A DNA stretch of 7,114 nt from Candidatus Forterrea sp. (GTDB lineage Archaea > Iainarchaeota > Iainarchaeia > Iainarchaeales > JAAZKV01), in NCBI GenBank assembly GCA_020717885.1, contig DYDN01000045.1, positions 1 through 7,114 of the forward strand, given 5' to 3'. The translations under genes and the position numbers were made by a program. Below are positions 1 through 6,452 of this stretch, piece after piece (positions within the stretch are counted from its first letter, which is position 1; each line of letters opens with the position of its first letter). The notes below the pieces were generated by a model. The model was not told where the DNA came from. It ran no database searches and was given only the letters and a program-made list of their open reading frames with translations.

Positions 1-38
1 CACCTCATCCAATAGAAAAGAGATACTAGTATATAAAA
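1..38 (-). promoter_or_regulatory. Putative promoter and ribosome-binding site for a gene beyond the left edge
   Basis: Read on the minus strand, 38-31 is TTTTATAT, a good archaeal TATA box, and 6-1 is GAGGTG, which matches the archaeal Shine-Dalgarno consensus GGAGGTGA. A transcript starting about 26 bp after the TATA box would begin near position 9 and carry the ribosome-binding site at its very 5' end, so a start codon is expected within about ten bases outside the window. The TATA box overlaps the stop codon region of the small ORF at 26-235. The elements are visible; the gene they serve is inferred. Confidence 0.4.
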
Positions 39-235
39 GTTCCTAAATTAAAGAGATATGCTATTAGTATGTCTTTTTCCCTGCGCCTAGCTCGGGCGCT
101 TAGGATACGTATCCCTAAAGGAACTTTTTCTCTTTCAGCAATTAGTTCTTCTGTTTTAGCTCTTATAAGTTTTAGTTTGCTTGGAGGCAATTGGTATTTT
201 GAAATAATCATTCCTCGTGGAAGCAAATAATTCAC
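26..235 (-). CDS. Small basic hypothetical protein (69 aa or shorter)
   Basis: I do not recognise this protein. It is short and lysine/arginine-rich, with a predicted amphipathic helix around residues 17-40, an RARRRE basic patch near residue 48-53 and a hydrophobic C-terminal end; no cysteine or metal motif is present. It lies 9 bp after thrH on the same strand, so it is probably translated from the thrH message. The longest reading starts at GTG (235-233). A TTG at 226-224 is an attractive alternative because AGGGGTGA (239-232) would be its ribosome-binding site at 5-nt spacing; the first ATG (211-209) has GAGGA immediately against it, too close to work well. It could be a chance ORF, but the tight spacing and the ribosome-binding site favour a real gene. 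Confidence 0.5.
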   Translation of the reverse strand: MNYLLPRGMIISKYQLPPSKLKLIRAKTEELIAEREKVPLGIRILSARARRREKDILIAYLFNLGTFIY

Positions 236-244
236 CCCTAAATA

Positions 245-844
245 TCACAATATTTTCTCAAGCTTTTTTTTCATTTCGTCATATGTTTCTGCTTGTATCA
301 TTTTTGGCTCTTGTTTTTTTAGCGCTTCACACGCCCTAAAAAGCACACCAGCATCCGCTTCTTTTAGCATCTTAACATCGTTAAATGAATCCCCTACCGC
401 GATTACTTCGTAACCCGCTTCTTTGAATCTTTTTATTTGTTCAACTTTTCCATCCGCTTCGCGTAATTTATAATCAACAATTTCTCCGTTTGAATTCACA
501 ACAAGTGTGTTTGCGAACATGAAGGGGTAACCAAGTTGTGCAACAAGAGGAGTAATGTATTCGTAATATGAGCCCGTGAGGATGCATGGTTGTGCTTTTG
601 TTTTTACCCAATCCATAAATTCGCGCGCGCCAGTAAGCGGTTTCATTTTCAAAACAATTTTGTGAACATCATTCATTTTCAAATTATGTTCTTTTAGAAA
701 TCTTATTCTCATTTTCATTAATTTATCATAATCGGGTTCATCGCGCGTGGTTTTCATTAGCTCTGGTATATTTGTTGCCTTAGAAAACTCTTCCCAAAAC
801 TCGGGAACGAGTACCCCTTCGAGGTCAAAGCAGATTACTTTCAT
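245..844 (-). CDS. thrH: ThrH-type phosphoserine phosphatase / homoserine phosphotransferase (HAD family)
   Basis: A cytosolic HAD-superfamily phosphatase of 199 residues, close to the length of bacterial ThrH (about 205). Known ThrH hydrolyses phosphoserine and can pass the phosphate to homoserine, linking it to serine and threonine metabolism. Motif I is FDLEGVLVPE, with nucleophile D7 and E9 where SerB proteins have DxD; this DLEG form with the following TTRDEPDYDKLM stretch (residues 32-44) is the ThrH signature. Motif II is ILTGSYYEY, with T90 in the usual Ser position. K133 is the likely motif III lysine and GDSFND (151-156) is motif IV with metal-binding D152 and D156. The ATG start fits the family N-terminus. 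It lies 50 bp after rfcS on the same strand. The substrate is inferred from family; another small phosphoester is possible. Confidence 0.88.
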   Translation of the reverse strand: MKVICFDLEGVLVPEFWEEFSKATNIPELMKTTRDEPDYDKLMKMRIRFLKEHNLKMNDVHKIVLKMKPLTGAREFMDWVKTKAQPCILTGSYYEYITPLVAQLGYPFMFANTLVVNSNGEIVDYKLREADGKVEQIKRFKEAGYEVIAVGDSFNDVKMLKEADAGVLFRACEALKKQEPKMIQAETYDEMKKKLEKIL

Positions 845-894
845 TTTCTCACTTGCAAATTTAATCTTTAAAACTTAACCTACAAATTTAAAAA
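845..894 (-). promoter_or_regulatory. AT-rich gap between rfcS and thrH, possible thrH promoter
   Basis: On the minus strand this 50-bp gap opens with TTTAAATT (893-886), a plausible TATA box, and has a second candidate TTTTAAAG around 873-866. A start near 863 would leave a leader of about 20 nt before the thrH ATG, with a weak GTGA ribosome-binding site a few bases upstream of it. thrH may therefore have its own promoter as well as read-through from rfcS. T-rich stretches on the minus strand could also end rfcS transcripts. AT-richness makes chance matches easy. Confidence 0.35.
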
Positions 895-1860
895 TCATTT
901 TTTGTATTTCATGAACTGCGCAAGGAGCGCTTCAAGCTGTATTCTTTCATTTGCGCCCTCAACTATTCTAAAATCATATTCCCCAATCGTATCAACGAGT
1001 TCAACTTTTGTTTTCTCGCTTATTTCTTCCTCTCCAAGCGCCATGGTTTCTCTATAAAGTTGTACAACAATATCTTCTCCGCTCATTCCTTGTTCGTACA
1101 TTAATTGCTCAAGCTTTTTGCGCGCCTCAAGAAATTTTCCCTTAAGCGCAAGTAAAATCATTTCTTGTACTTGCTCTGGGCGGGCTTTGCTTGAAACACT
1201 ATAAACAATTTCTTCGGTGATTTTTTTATCGAGTGTGGAAGCCGCTTGTAATACATTAAGCGCTTTTCGTAAGTCTCCCTGGCACACATAGTTAATCGCT
1301 TTTCTTGCTTTTTCATCAACGTGAAGTTTCTCTTTTTCTGATACGTGTTCTATTTGTTTTTCAACATCTTTTGCGTTAAGCGGTCTGAATCTATATATTA
1401 CGCATCTGCTTTGTATTGGCTCAAGTATTTTTGAGGAATAATTGCATGAGAGAATAAATCTGCATGTTTTTGTGTATTTCTCCATGGTTCTTCGTAGTGC
1501 CTGCTGTGCGTCTTGAGTGAGCGCATCACACTCATCCAAAAAAATTATTTTAAATCCCGAGTCAAATGCGAGGGTGCGTGCAAAATCTTTGATTGTGTTT
1601 CTAACAACATCGATTCCGCGATCATCAGATGCATTTAGTTCCAAAAAGTTTTGTTCAAAGTTCTTCCCAAAGAGTTCGCGTGCGAGTGCAATGCTTGAAG
1701 ACGTTTTTCCTGTGCCTGCAGGCCCCGAAAAAAGCATATTTGGGAGGTTTCTCTTTTCAACATAGCTCTTAAGTCTTGCGGTTATTTCGTCATGCCCTAT
1801 TACATCATTTAGCAGTTTAGGGCGGTATTTCTCAACCCAAGGGAGCTCCATTTCAGTCAT
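895..1860 (-). CDS. rfcS: Replication factor C small subunit (clamp loader ATPase)
   Basis: RfcS forms the archaeal clamp loader with RfcL and uses ATP to open the PCNA ring and place it on primed DNA for the replicative polymerase. At 321 residues it has the usual size. The N-terminus ELPWVEKYRP is the RFC box. The AAA+ module follows: Walker A GPAGTGKT (46-53), Walker B IIFLDECD (105-112, DECD where many relatives have DEAD), sensor 1 near N140, the SRC arginine-finger motif at 151-153, and sensor 2 GDLRKALN (195-202). Residues from about 230 on form the helical collar for oligomerisation. No intein interrupts it, although archaeal RFC genes often carry one. The ATG at 1860 is used; ATG codon 4 is also possible. 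It heads a minus-strand group with thrH and is divergent from the membrane protein gene. Confidence 0.97.
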   Translation of the reverse strand: MTEMELPWVEKYRPKLLNDVIGHDEITARLKSYVEKRNLPNMLFSGPAGTGKTSSSIALARELFGKNFEQNFLELNASDDRGIDVVRNTIKDFARTLAFDSGFKIIFLDECDALTQDAQQALRRTMEKYTKTCRFILSCNYSSKILEPIQSRCVIYRFRPLNAKDVEKQIEHVSEKEKLHVDEKARKAINYVCQGDLRKALNVLQAASTLDKKITEEIVYSVSSKARPEQVQEMILLALKGKFLEARKKLEQLMYEQGMSGEDIVVQLYRETMALGEEEISEKTKVELVDTIGEYDFRIVEGANERIQLEALLAQFMKYKK

Positions 1861-1941
1861 AAGAAGTCAGTTCCAAGAATCATGGGCGCAATAAGGGTTA
1901 AAAACTTATTATTTGCTACTTTCGTATTTAGTGTGTTTTGT
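1861..1941. promoter_or_regulatory. Divergent promoter region, rfcS (-) and membrane protein (+)
   Basis: One AT-rich block, GGGTTAAAAACTTATTATTT (1895-1914), is the only TATA-like sequence between the two genes. Read minus, it gives GTTTTTAA about 40 bp before the rfcS ATG, predicting a start near 1875 and a leader of about 15 nt. Read plus, it gives TTAAAAAC, predicting a start near 1928 about 14 nt before ATG 1942. Neither leader shows a strong ribosome-binding site. The two promoters would compete for the same TBP site or use overlapping ones. Confidence 0.45.
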
Positions 1942-2601
1942 ATGCATCACGAAAAGCTTGACAAAAATTTTTTAATAATAACAATCATTTGGTTTGTTGT
2001 TTCTTACTTAATACTTTGGGCAATAGGTGGAGCGTGTCTTAATCCTGTTAATGGTTCGGCATGCCTTGCGCAGGATTCGCTCTTAGGGGTAAGAAATGTT
2101 CCAGTTATTGGATTAATGATTCCGTTTAATACCTGGAATTCTTTAATGTACTTTATACTCCCAATTGTTGGATACATTTTTGCTTTCTTTATAATCGGGT
2201 GGTGGAATGAGTACTTTGAGACAAAAGAGGCGGTAACTCTTGCGTTCCCAATACTACTTATCATAGTTCTCCTTTTTGGTTATTTCATTAATCTCTCTTT
2301 TTACGCAGGTGAAGCAGCTGCACTCAATTCAAATGGTTCTGTGAAGTATTCGCTTTATTTTTGTTTAGGCGAAGCGGAGAGCGCGCAGTGCAATGAAACT
2401 GTTTATAAAATAAACAATGAGCTTTATACTCAGGCGCGGGCAAAGCAGTCAAAAATTGTTCCTCAGAATTTTCCGGTGGCGTTTTGGCCTGAACTGCGAA
2501 AGAGCGTGTTTTTCCTTTTTATTTTAGGCGCGATAGCCGCTTGGGTTCCTTTGTTTATTAGAAGTCTTATTAACAAGGACAAAAAATCTAGTACACTTTA
2601 A
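1942..2601 (+). CDS. Four-helix membrane protein with two outer-loop CX8C pairs, unknown function
   Basis: I do not recognise this family. From ATG 1942 the protein has 219 residues. Predicted membrane segments are about 11-30, 68-87, 99-120 and 187-207. The lysine-rich N-terminus (HHEKLDK) and C-terminal tail (NKDKK) suggest both ends are inside, which places the loops 31-67 and 121-186 outside. Each outer loop carries one cysteine pair with identical spacing (C32/C41 and C141/C150), and together the loops contain three N-glycosylation sequons (NGS at 37 and 131, NET at 151). This suggests disulfide-bonded, glycosylated outer loops. An in-frame ATG at 1882 would add 20 hydrophobic residues, but it is only 21 bp from the divergent rfcS start with no TATA box before it, so 1942 is preferred. 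The gene ends in TAA. Confidence 0.72.
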   Translation: MHHEKLDKNFLIITIIWFVVSYLILWAIGGACLNPVNGSACLAQDSLLGVRNVPVIGLMIPFNTWNSLMYFILPIVGYIFAFFIIGWWNEYFETKEAVTLAFPILLIIVLLFGYFINLSFYAGEAAALNSNGSVKYSLYFCLGEAESAQCNETVYKINNELYTQARAKQSKIVPQNFPVAFWPELRKSVFFLFILGAIAAWVPLFIRSLINKDKKSSTL

Positions 2602-2621
2602 TTTGTTCTTTTCATTAGTTC

Positions 2622-2659
2622 GTTTAAATCAATTTTTGGTTTCTTTGGAGAGTCTTTGT
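2622..2659 (+). promoter_or_regulatory. Promoter and ribosome-binding site of the methylthiotransferase
   Basis: GTTTAAAT (2622-2629) is a TATA-like box that predicts a transcription start near 2651, about 9 nt before the ATG at 2660. TTTGGAG (2644-2650) is a partial ribosome-binding site at about 9-nt spacing, but it would lie at or before the 5' end of such a short leader, so translation may be essentially leaderless or may use an upstream-initiated message. These signals point to 2660 as the true start of the gene despite the early stop. Confidence 0.42.
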
Positions 2660-3916
2660 ATGAAGCGCTTTTTTGTTGAAGGGTATGGGTGCTCACTTAA
2701 TATCGGCGAAACCGAGTAAATAACAGGATTTTTAAAAAAGCACGGCTTTGCGGATGAAACTAATTTTAAGAAAGCGGATTTTGTAATAATAAATACTTGT
2801 TCGGTTAAGCAGGCGACCGAGCAGAGGATGATTTCAAGAATAAAATTATTGCTTGAACAAAAAAAGCCGTCTGCGAGGCTCATTGTTTTTGGGTGCCTTG
2901 CTGCCGCGGAGGGGGAATTAGTTAAGAAAATCTCAAAAGAACTTATTGTGCTTGATACTTCTCTTGCCTCGCTTTGTAGAGCGCTTGGATTAAAAGAGGA
3001 AAACTTTTCTCCCAAAGTAATTCCAGCTAAATCAAAAGAATTTATTTCCATTCTCCCGATTTCTACCGGCTGTCTTGGCGCATGTACTTACTGCTCCGCT
3101 TGTCTTGCACGAAAGGAACTTCATTCTTATACTGTTGAAAGTATTTTGCAGGGAATGAAGAATGTTCTTGCATTTGGCTCAAGAGAGATTTGGCTTACTT
3201 CGCAGGACTTGGGGTGTTATGGGCACGATATTGGTCCCTCTCTTCCAATTCTTTTGCGCGAACTTCTAAAAGTTGAAGGGGAGTATAGGATTCGTCTTGG
3301 AATGATGAATCCAAATCATTTTAATAAAATAAAAGAAGAAATGGTTCCATTATTTTGTGATGAGCGCCTGTACAAATTTCTTCATCTTCCGCTCCAATCA
3401 GGCTCAAATAAAATTCTTCGTGCAATGAACAGAAAATATTCGGTTAAAGAATTTGTGGGTTGTGTTTCTTTTGCGAGAAAAAATATTCCGAATATTACAA
3501 TTTCAACTGATATAATCGCCGGATTTCCAAATGAAACTGAAGCGGACTTTGCCAAGACCCTTAAGATTTTAAGAAAAGTTAAGCCAAATGTTGTAAATAT
3601 TTCTCGCTTTGGGAAGAGAAAAGGCACTTTGGCCGAGAAGATGCCTAATCAGGTTTCTGAACTTGTAAAAAAAGCGCGAACAAAAGTACTTGCCGAGTTA
3701 TGTGACCACATTTCTCTTATGCAGAACAAAAAACTTGTTGGGAGAAATGTGCTGTGTTTGGTTTCAGAGCGCGCTAAAGGCGGGTTTAATGCGCGAACCA
3801 ATGAGTACCGTCCGATATTTGTGGGCAAGGGATATGGGGCGTTTGTGCAAGTAAAGATTACTATTGCAAAACCGCATTTCTTTTTGGGTAATGTGCAAAA
3901 AGTGCTTGAGGAGTAG
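2660..3916 (+). pseudogene. tRNA N6-threonylcarbamoyladenosine (t6A37) methylthiotransferase, e-MtaB/CDKAL1 type, interrupted by in-frame TAA at codon 20
   Basis: This radical-SAM enzyme family adds a methylthio group to t6A at position 37 of ANN-decoding tRNAs, giving ms2t6A. The frame spans 418 codons plus stop, a normal archaeal length, but codon 20 (2717-2719) is TAA. The N-terminal domain has three cluster cysteines: C11 in EGYGCSLN, C47 in INTCSV, C79 in VFGCLA. The radical-SAM triad CLGACTYC (C138, C142, C145) follows, then the family motifs EIWLTSQDLGCYG, LHLPLQSGSNKILRAMNRKY and STDIIAGFPNETEADF. A TRAM-like RNA-binding domain occupies roughly 355-415. No other stop or frameshift is present. 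The first start after the TAA is ATG 2828, giving 362 residues without C11 and C47, expected to lose the second cluster. The stop falls at a variable position (TE*ITGFL), so one base change from CAA, GAA or AAA explains it. It could be a true nonsense mutation, strain variation or a sequence error. Confidence 0.87.
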
Positions 3917-3941
3917 CTATTTTGCGAGCCGCCTAGGTTTG

Positions 3942-3989
3942 TTTTTAAACTTTTTTAACCTGATTTTAGTGCTTTGTTTGAGTGGTTAA
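3942..3989 (+). promoter_or_regulatory. Promoter of the six-helix membrane protein
   Basis: TTTTTAAA (3942-3949) is a good TATA box, predicting a start near 3972 and a leader of about 18 nt. GAGTGG shortly before the ATG at 3990 is a weak ribosome-binding site. The T-rich run TTTTTT at 3951-3956, just after the methylthiotransferase stop, may also act as its terminator. Confidence 0.5.
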
Positions 3990-4796
3990 ATGATTGATGT
4001 TGTTTTAAAACGCGCACTGGAAGAATATGCTTCTAACTTTAGGGTAATGCTTAGTTTTGGAGTATTATTCATTTTCCTTCCAGTTTTCTTGTTCTTCTCA
4101 CAATTCTTTTTCTCATCAGGAACTGTTTTTTTGTCAATTAATGCTGATATTTTGGCAATAATTGGAGTTATTGTTGCACTAATTTTCCTTTACATATTCT
4201 CATTCTTTGTCTCACTTACTGTTTATTCAGTTCATAGGGATCTTCAAACAGTAAATTTTGATACTTATTGGGATACTTTGTTTAAAGACGCAGCACTCAA
4301 AATATTTTCTCTTTATTTAGTTCTTGCAATTGTGCTTTACATAGTCGCTTATATTGGATTTATTACTGGGGCTTCATCATGGGCTATGTTAATTGATTTA
4401 GTAATTAGTCTTGCTGTAATGTATGTTCCGCAGAGTGTTGTGCTTAATCAGGCGAGTCTTGGTGAAGCAATACAGAGAAGTCTTGAGTTTTGGGCGGAGA
4501 ATCCAATAATTAGTTTTGTTATTTTTATTCTCTCGGTTGTTTTGCTTTTAGTGTTCTTTGGAGTAGAAATGTTCCTTGATTCAATTGCTCTTCCTGGAAA
4601 AATTGTTTCTTTCTTCCTCGTATTAATCTTCCTTGTTCCTTTTATTGAGCAGGCAAAATCATACGCTTATATGCTAAGAGTTGATTTACTCAGAAGCAAC
4701 GAGGTTACTCATGCAAGGGCTCCAAAGAAGGAACGCCCAAAATTTGTTTATAGCACAAGACTGAGAGAACAGCCAAGGCACGGGACTAAACTTTAG
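3990..4796 (+). CDS. Six-helix integral membrane protein, unknown function
   Basis: A 268-residue membrane protein without recognised catalytic residues and with no cysteine. A short amphipathic N-terminal helix (1-16) precedes predicted membrane segments at about 18-41, 52-80, 103-127, 130-150, 172-196 and 201-219. The stretch MYVPQSVVLNQASLGEAIQRSLEF (144-167) before helix 5 resembles the recurring 'P-x-x-V-L-x-x-x-x-x-x-E-A-x-x-x-S' pattern of archaeal YciC/DUF4013-like and glycerophosphodiesterase-membrane-domain-like proteins; this is a weak family hint, not an assignment. The C-terminal 40 residues are strongly basic and probably cytosolic. The gene has its own promoter and is convergent with the NrdD-like gene, so genomic context gives no clear function. 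A role in membrane organisation or transport is only a guess. Confidence 0.85.
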   Translation: MIDVVLKRALEEYASNFRVMLSFGVLFIFLPVFLFFSQFFFSSGTVFLSINADILAIIGVIVALIFLYIFSFFVSLTVYSVHRDLQTVNFDTYWDTLFKDAALKIFSLYLVLAIVLYIVAYIGFITGASSWAMLIDLVISLAVMYVPQSVVLNQASLGEAIQRSLEFWAENPIISFVIFILSVVLLLVFFGVEMFLDSIALPGKIVSFFLVLIFLVPFIEQAKSYAYMLRVDLLRSNEVTHARAPKKERPKFVYSTRLREQPRHGTKL

Positions 4797-4811
4797 TCTT
4801 GTTGAGCCGTC

Positions 4812-4828
4812 AAAAAAACTAATTTTTT
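4812..4828. terminator. Bidirectional T-run terminator between convergent genes
   Basis: The 30-bp gap between two convergent stop codons holds A7 (4812-4818), the spacer CTAA, and T6 (4823-4828). Each strand therefore carries an oligo-T tract just past its own gene: T6 for the plus-strand membrane gene, and T7 for the minus-strand NrdD-like gene. Archaeal RNA polymerase terminates at such U-rich tracts without needing a GC hairpin. The A and T runs can also pair weakly. Confidence 0.6.
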
Positions 4829-6374
4829 AATCAGCCAACCCAATATACTCCACTTGTTTCACTTTTTTATCAATCAGCTCGTTTAGTTCTTTCATTGAGG
4901 CGGCTTTTCCTGTGAAGCAGCACTTCTTTGATGAGAGGCACTCGTCAAACGCTAGGGTTTCTTGGGAAAAGATTTCTTTTCCGCTTGAGGAAGAGAATTT
5001 TGCGCGCGCACGCTCGCTTGCGAGTCCGAAGAGGAGTTCATCATCAAATAACTTAGAAAGCTCTTTGAGTGTTTTTGAGGCGAAATCAAATGGTTTTGAA
5101 GAAAAGTTTTCGCTTGCCTTGTAAATATTAGTTAATCCAATTCCCGTTTTTAACTCGTCAAGCGCGAAGGGGGAAAGGTATTTTCGTTTTTTGAGCAAAT
5201 CCTTTTTTGCTTGTTTTAGTGCATGAATTTTATCAGAAACCTCTTTTAGTTTCTCAAAGAACTGCTCTTCATCATTTCCCTCCGCAATTTTTTCCAAATT
5301 CAAATTAACAAAGAGTTCCATTCCCCGCGTGGGAGAGAACAAGTATTTGCTTAGTGGATAATATTCTTCAAGCGAATTATTTAGTATCATGAATTGCTTT
5401 CCTTTTGGCTCAAGAAGTTTGAGCGAGTATTTTGAGTCAATTCCTACAACAACATTTTCTCCAAGGAGTTCATTAGTAATCTTTACTGCGTTAAGTCTGT
5501 GTTCTCCAAAGTGTTCAAGTGCTTTTGGGGTAAAGAGTTCAAGCGAGAGAAGGGGTTTTTCTTCAAGCATTTCAGAAATTTCCTTTATACTCTCCGCAGC
5601 ATTCTCAGCGCTTTTTGAGCTTTTTACAAATTGTGCGCACGCAAAAGTTAAACCAAATACTGCGGGCTGGAGGAAAAAATATTTTCTGTTGTGTGAAACT
5701 AGTTTGAGTGAATTAAGAATTGTTTTATGGAGCGTTCCCTTCTCTTCAGCAACAAAAGAGTAGGCGTAAGGCCTGTGTGAGAATCCTTCAATGTCCTCAA
5801 TGTAAATTGTTCCGTTAAAGTGGAGTTCGCGCGAGTCTTTTGGGAGTTCTGTTAGAATATTATATTCGCGTACCCCTTCTCCAGAGTACGGTGCTTCTTC
5901 AAGTTTTTTCTTAATCTCAAAAGCGGGTTCTCCCACACGCGCATATTGGTCTCGGATAGAATCAAAACCATACGCAATTAATTTTGCGTTCACAAGTTCC
6001 CTAATTAAGCTTGGAGTAAGAAAAGATATTTTTGCGTCTTTCACTGAATTCTCAACTTCAAGCGTGATTTTCTCGGCTGCGGTGCGCGAAATGCTCGTTT
6101 CTTTCAAAAGTGAATTAACAATGTGTCCTCTGTTGAATCCGCGTATTGTTTCGTCTGTTGCATACACCTTCATTTTGCTGAAGCGCTCATAAATTATTGC
6201 GGCGTTATGGTCAAGTTCTTTTAATAGTTCAAGGGTTTTTTCGCGGAGTTTTTTTTCACTAGAAGTATTCATTCCAGTCAGAGATTTTATTATTTTTGTC
6301 ACGGTCCACTGATTCGCGTTTGCTTCCTGTATTTCTTTTGCAATCAACTGGATTTTTTCCTCTACAAGCTGCAT
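4827..6374 (-). CDS. NrdD-like ATP-cone protein lacking the glycyl-radical domain
   Basis: A 515-residue relative of class III anaerobic ribonucleotide reductase (usually about 700 or more). Residues 1-70 resemble the C-terminal half of an ATP-cone (LLKELDHNAAIIYERF). A fuller ATP-cone follows at about 70-160, with FNRGHIVNSLLKE, AAEKITLEVE, LTPSLIRELVNAKL and RDQYARVGEP. NrdD landmarks continue: REYNILTELP plus LHFNGTIYIEDIEGFSHRPY (169-203, matching NGDIHIHDL..RP), FVNLNLEKIAEGNDEEQFFE (355-374, matching the barrel strand NLPRIA), and IGLTNIYKA (412-420, matching TIGLVGLNEA). The middle is compressed. The only cysteines are C246, C479, C485 and C486, so the two conserved radical-pathway cysteines appear absent, as do the zinc CxxC pairs and the C-terminal RVxGY glycyl-radical loop. 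I infer a non-catalytic nucleotide-binding protein. The convergent gene directly downstream excludes a split C-terminus. GAGGG serves as ribosome-binding site. Confidence 0.83.
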   Translation of the reverse strand: MQLVEEKIQLIAKEIQEANANQWTVTKIIKSLTGMNTSSEKKLREKTLELLKELDHNAAIIYERFSKMKVYATDETIRGFNRGHIVNSLLKETSISRTAAEKITLEVENSVKDAKISFLTPSLIRELVNAKLIAYGFDSIRDQYARVGEPAFEIKKKLEEAPYSGEGVREYNILTELPKDSRELHFNGTIYIEDIEGFSHRPYAYSFVAEEKGTLHKTILNSLKLVSHNRKYFFLQPAVFGLTFACAQFVKSSKSAENAAESIKEISEMLEEKPLLSLELFTPKALEHFGEHRLNAVKITNELLGENVVVGIDSKYSLKLLEPKGKQFMILNNSLEEYYPLSKYLFSPTRGMELFVNLNLEKIAEGNDEEQFFEKLKEVSDKIHALKQAKKDLLKKRKYLSPFALDELKTGIGLTNIYKASENFSSKPFDFASKTLKELSKLFDDELLFGLASERARAKFSSSSGKEIFSQETLAFDECLSSKKCCFTGKAASMKELNELIDKKVKQVEYIGLAD

Positions 6375-6381
6375 AAGTAGT

Positions 6382-6424
6382 TTCCCTCAAGCAAAGTAAT
6401 CTTCCTCAAATACTTAGTTAAATA
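6382..6424 (-). promoter_or_regulatory. Promoter and ribosome-binding site of the NrdD-like gene
   Basis: On the minus strand, TATTTAAC (6424-6417) is a TATA-like box that predicts a start near 6394 and a 20-nt leader. TTGAGGGAA (6390-6382) supplies a GAGGG ribosome-binding site about 9-10 nt before the ATG at 6374. The hexamer AAATAC occurs twice on the plus strand here (6408-6413 and 6420-6425), flanking a CTTAG element (6413-6417). Confidence 0.5.
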
Positions 6425-6452
6425 CAATTTATGTCCAACTTTTTGATGCTTT

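Noticed and set aside
23..32. 10-bp perfect palindrome ATACTAGTAT.
   Set aside because: Short and AT-rich, overlapping a stop codon and a TATA box; expected by chance at this composition, with no second copy found.
1517..1765. 82-codon plus-strand frame opposite rfcS.
   Set aside because: It is the reverse of the Walker A and Walker B region of a certain gene.
2717..2719. TAA as a reassigned sense codon in this genome.
   Set aside because: Two other genes here end in TAA (2599-2601 plus strand, 4829-4827 minus strand); reading on would extend the first into the next gene's start region and the second into the opposite-strand gene. No known archaeal recoding uses TAA.
2660..2830. A frameshift as the cause of the broken methylthiotransferase.
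   Set aside because: The conserved residues before the stop (EGYGCSLN) and after it (INTCSV, FGCLA) are all in the same frame, so a substitution explains the stop without any indel.
2629..3051. 140-codon minus-strand reading frame.
   Set aside because: It lies over the N-terminal half of the methylthiotransferase, whose cysteine motifs prove the plus frame; the minus translation has no recognisable features.
4827..4912. The NrdD-like protein as a simple 3' truncation of a normal NrdD.
   Set aside because: Catalytic cysteines are also missing from the middle, that region is compressed, and the sequence just downstream is a convergent gene with a tidy terminator, not a remnant of the glycyl-radical domain.
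5389..5763. 124-codon plus-strand reading frame inside the NrdD-like gene.
   Set aside because: Serine/phenylalanine-rich antisense of the coding strand with no promoter or ribosome-binding site of its own.
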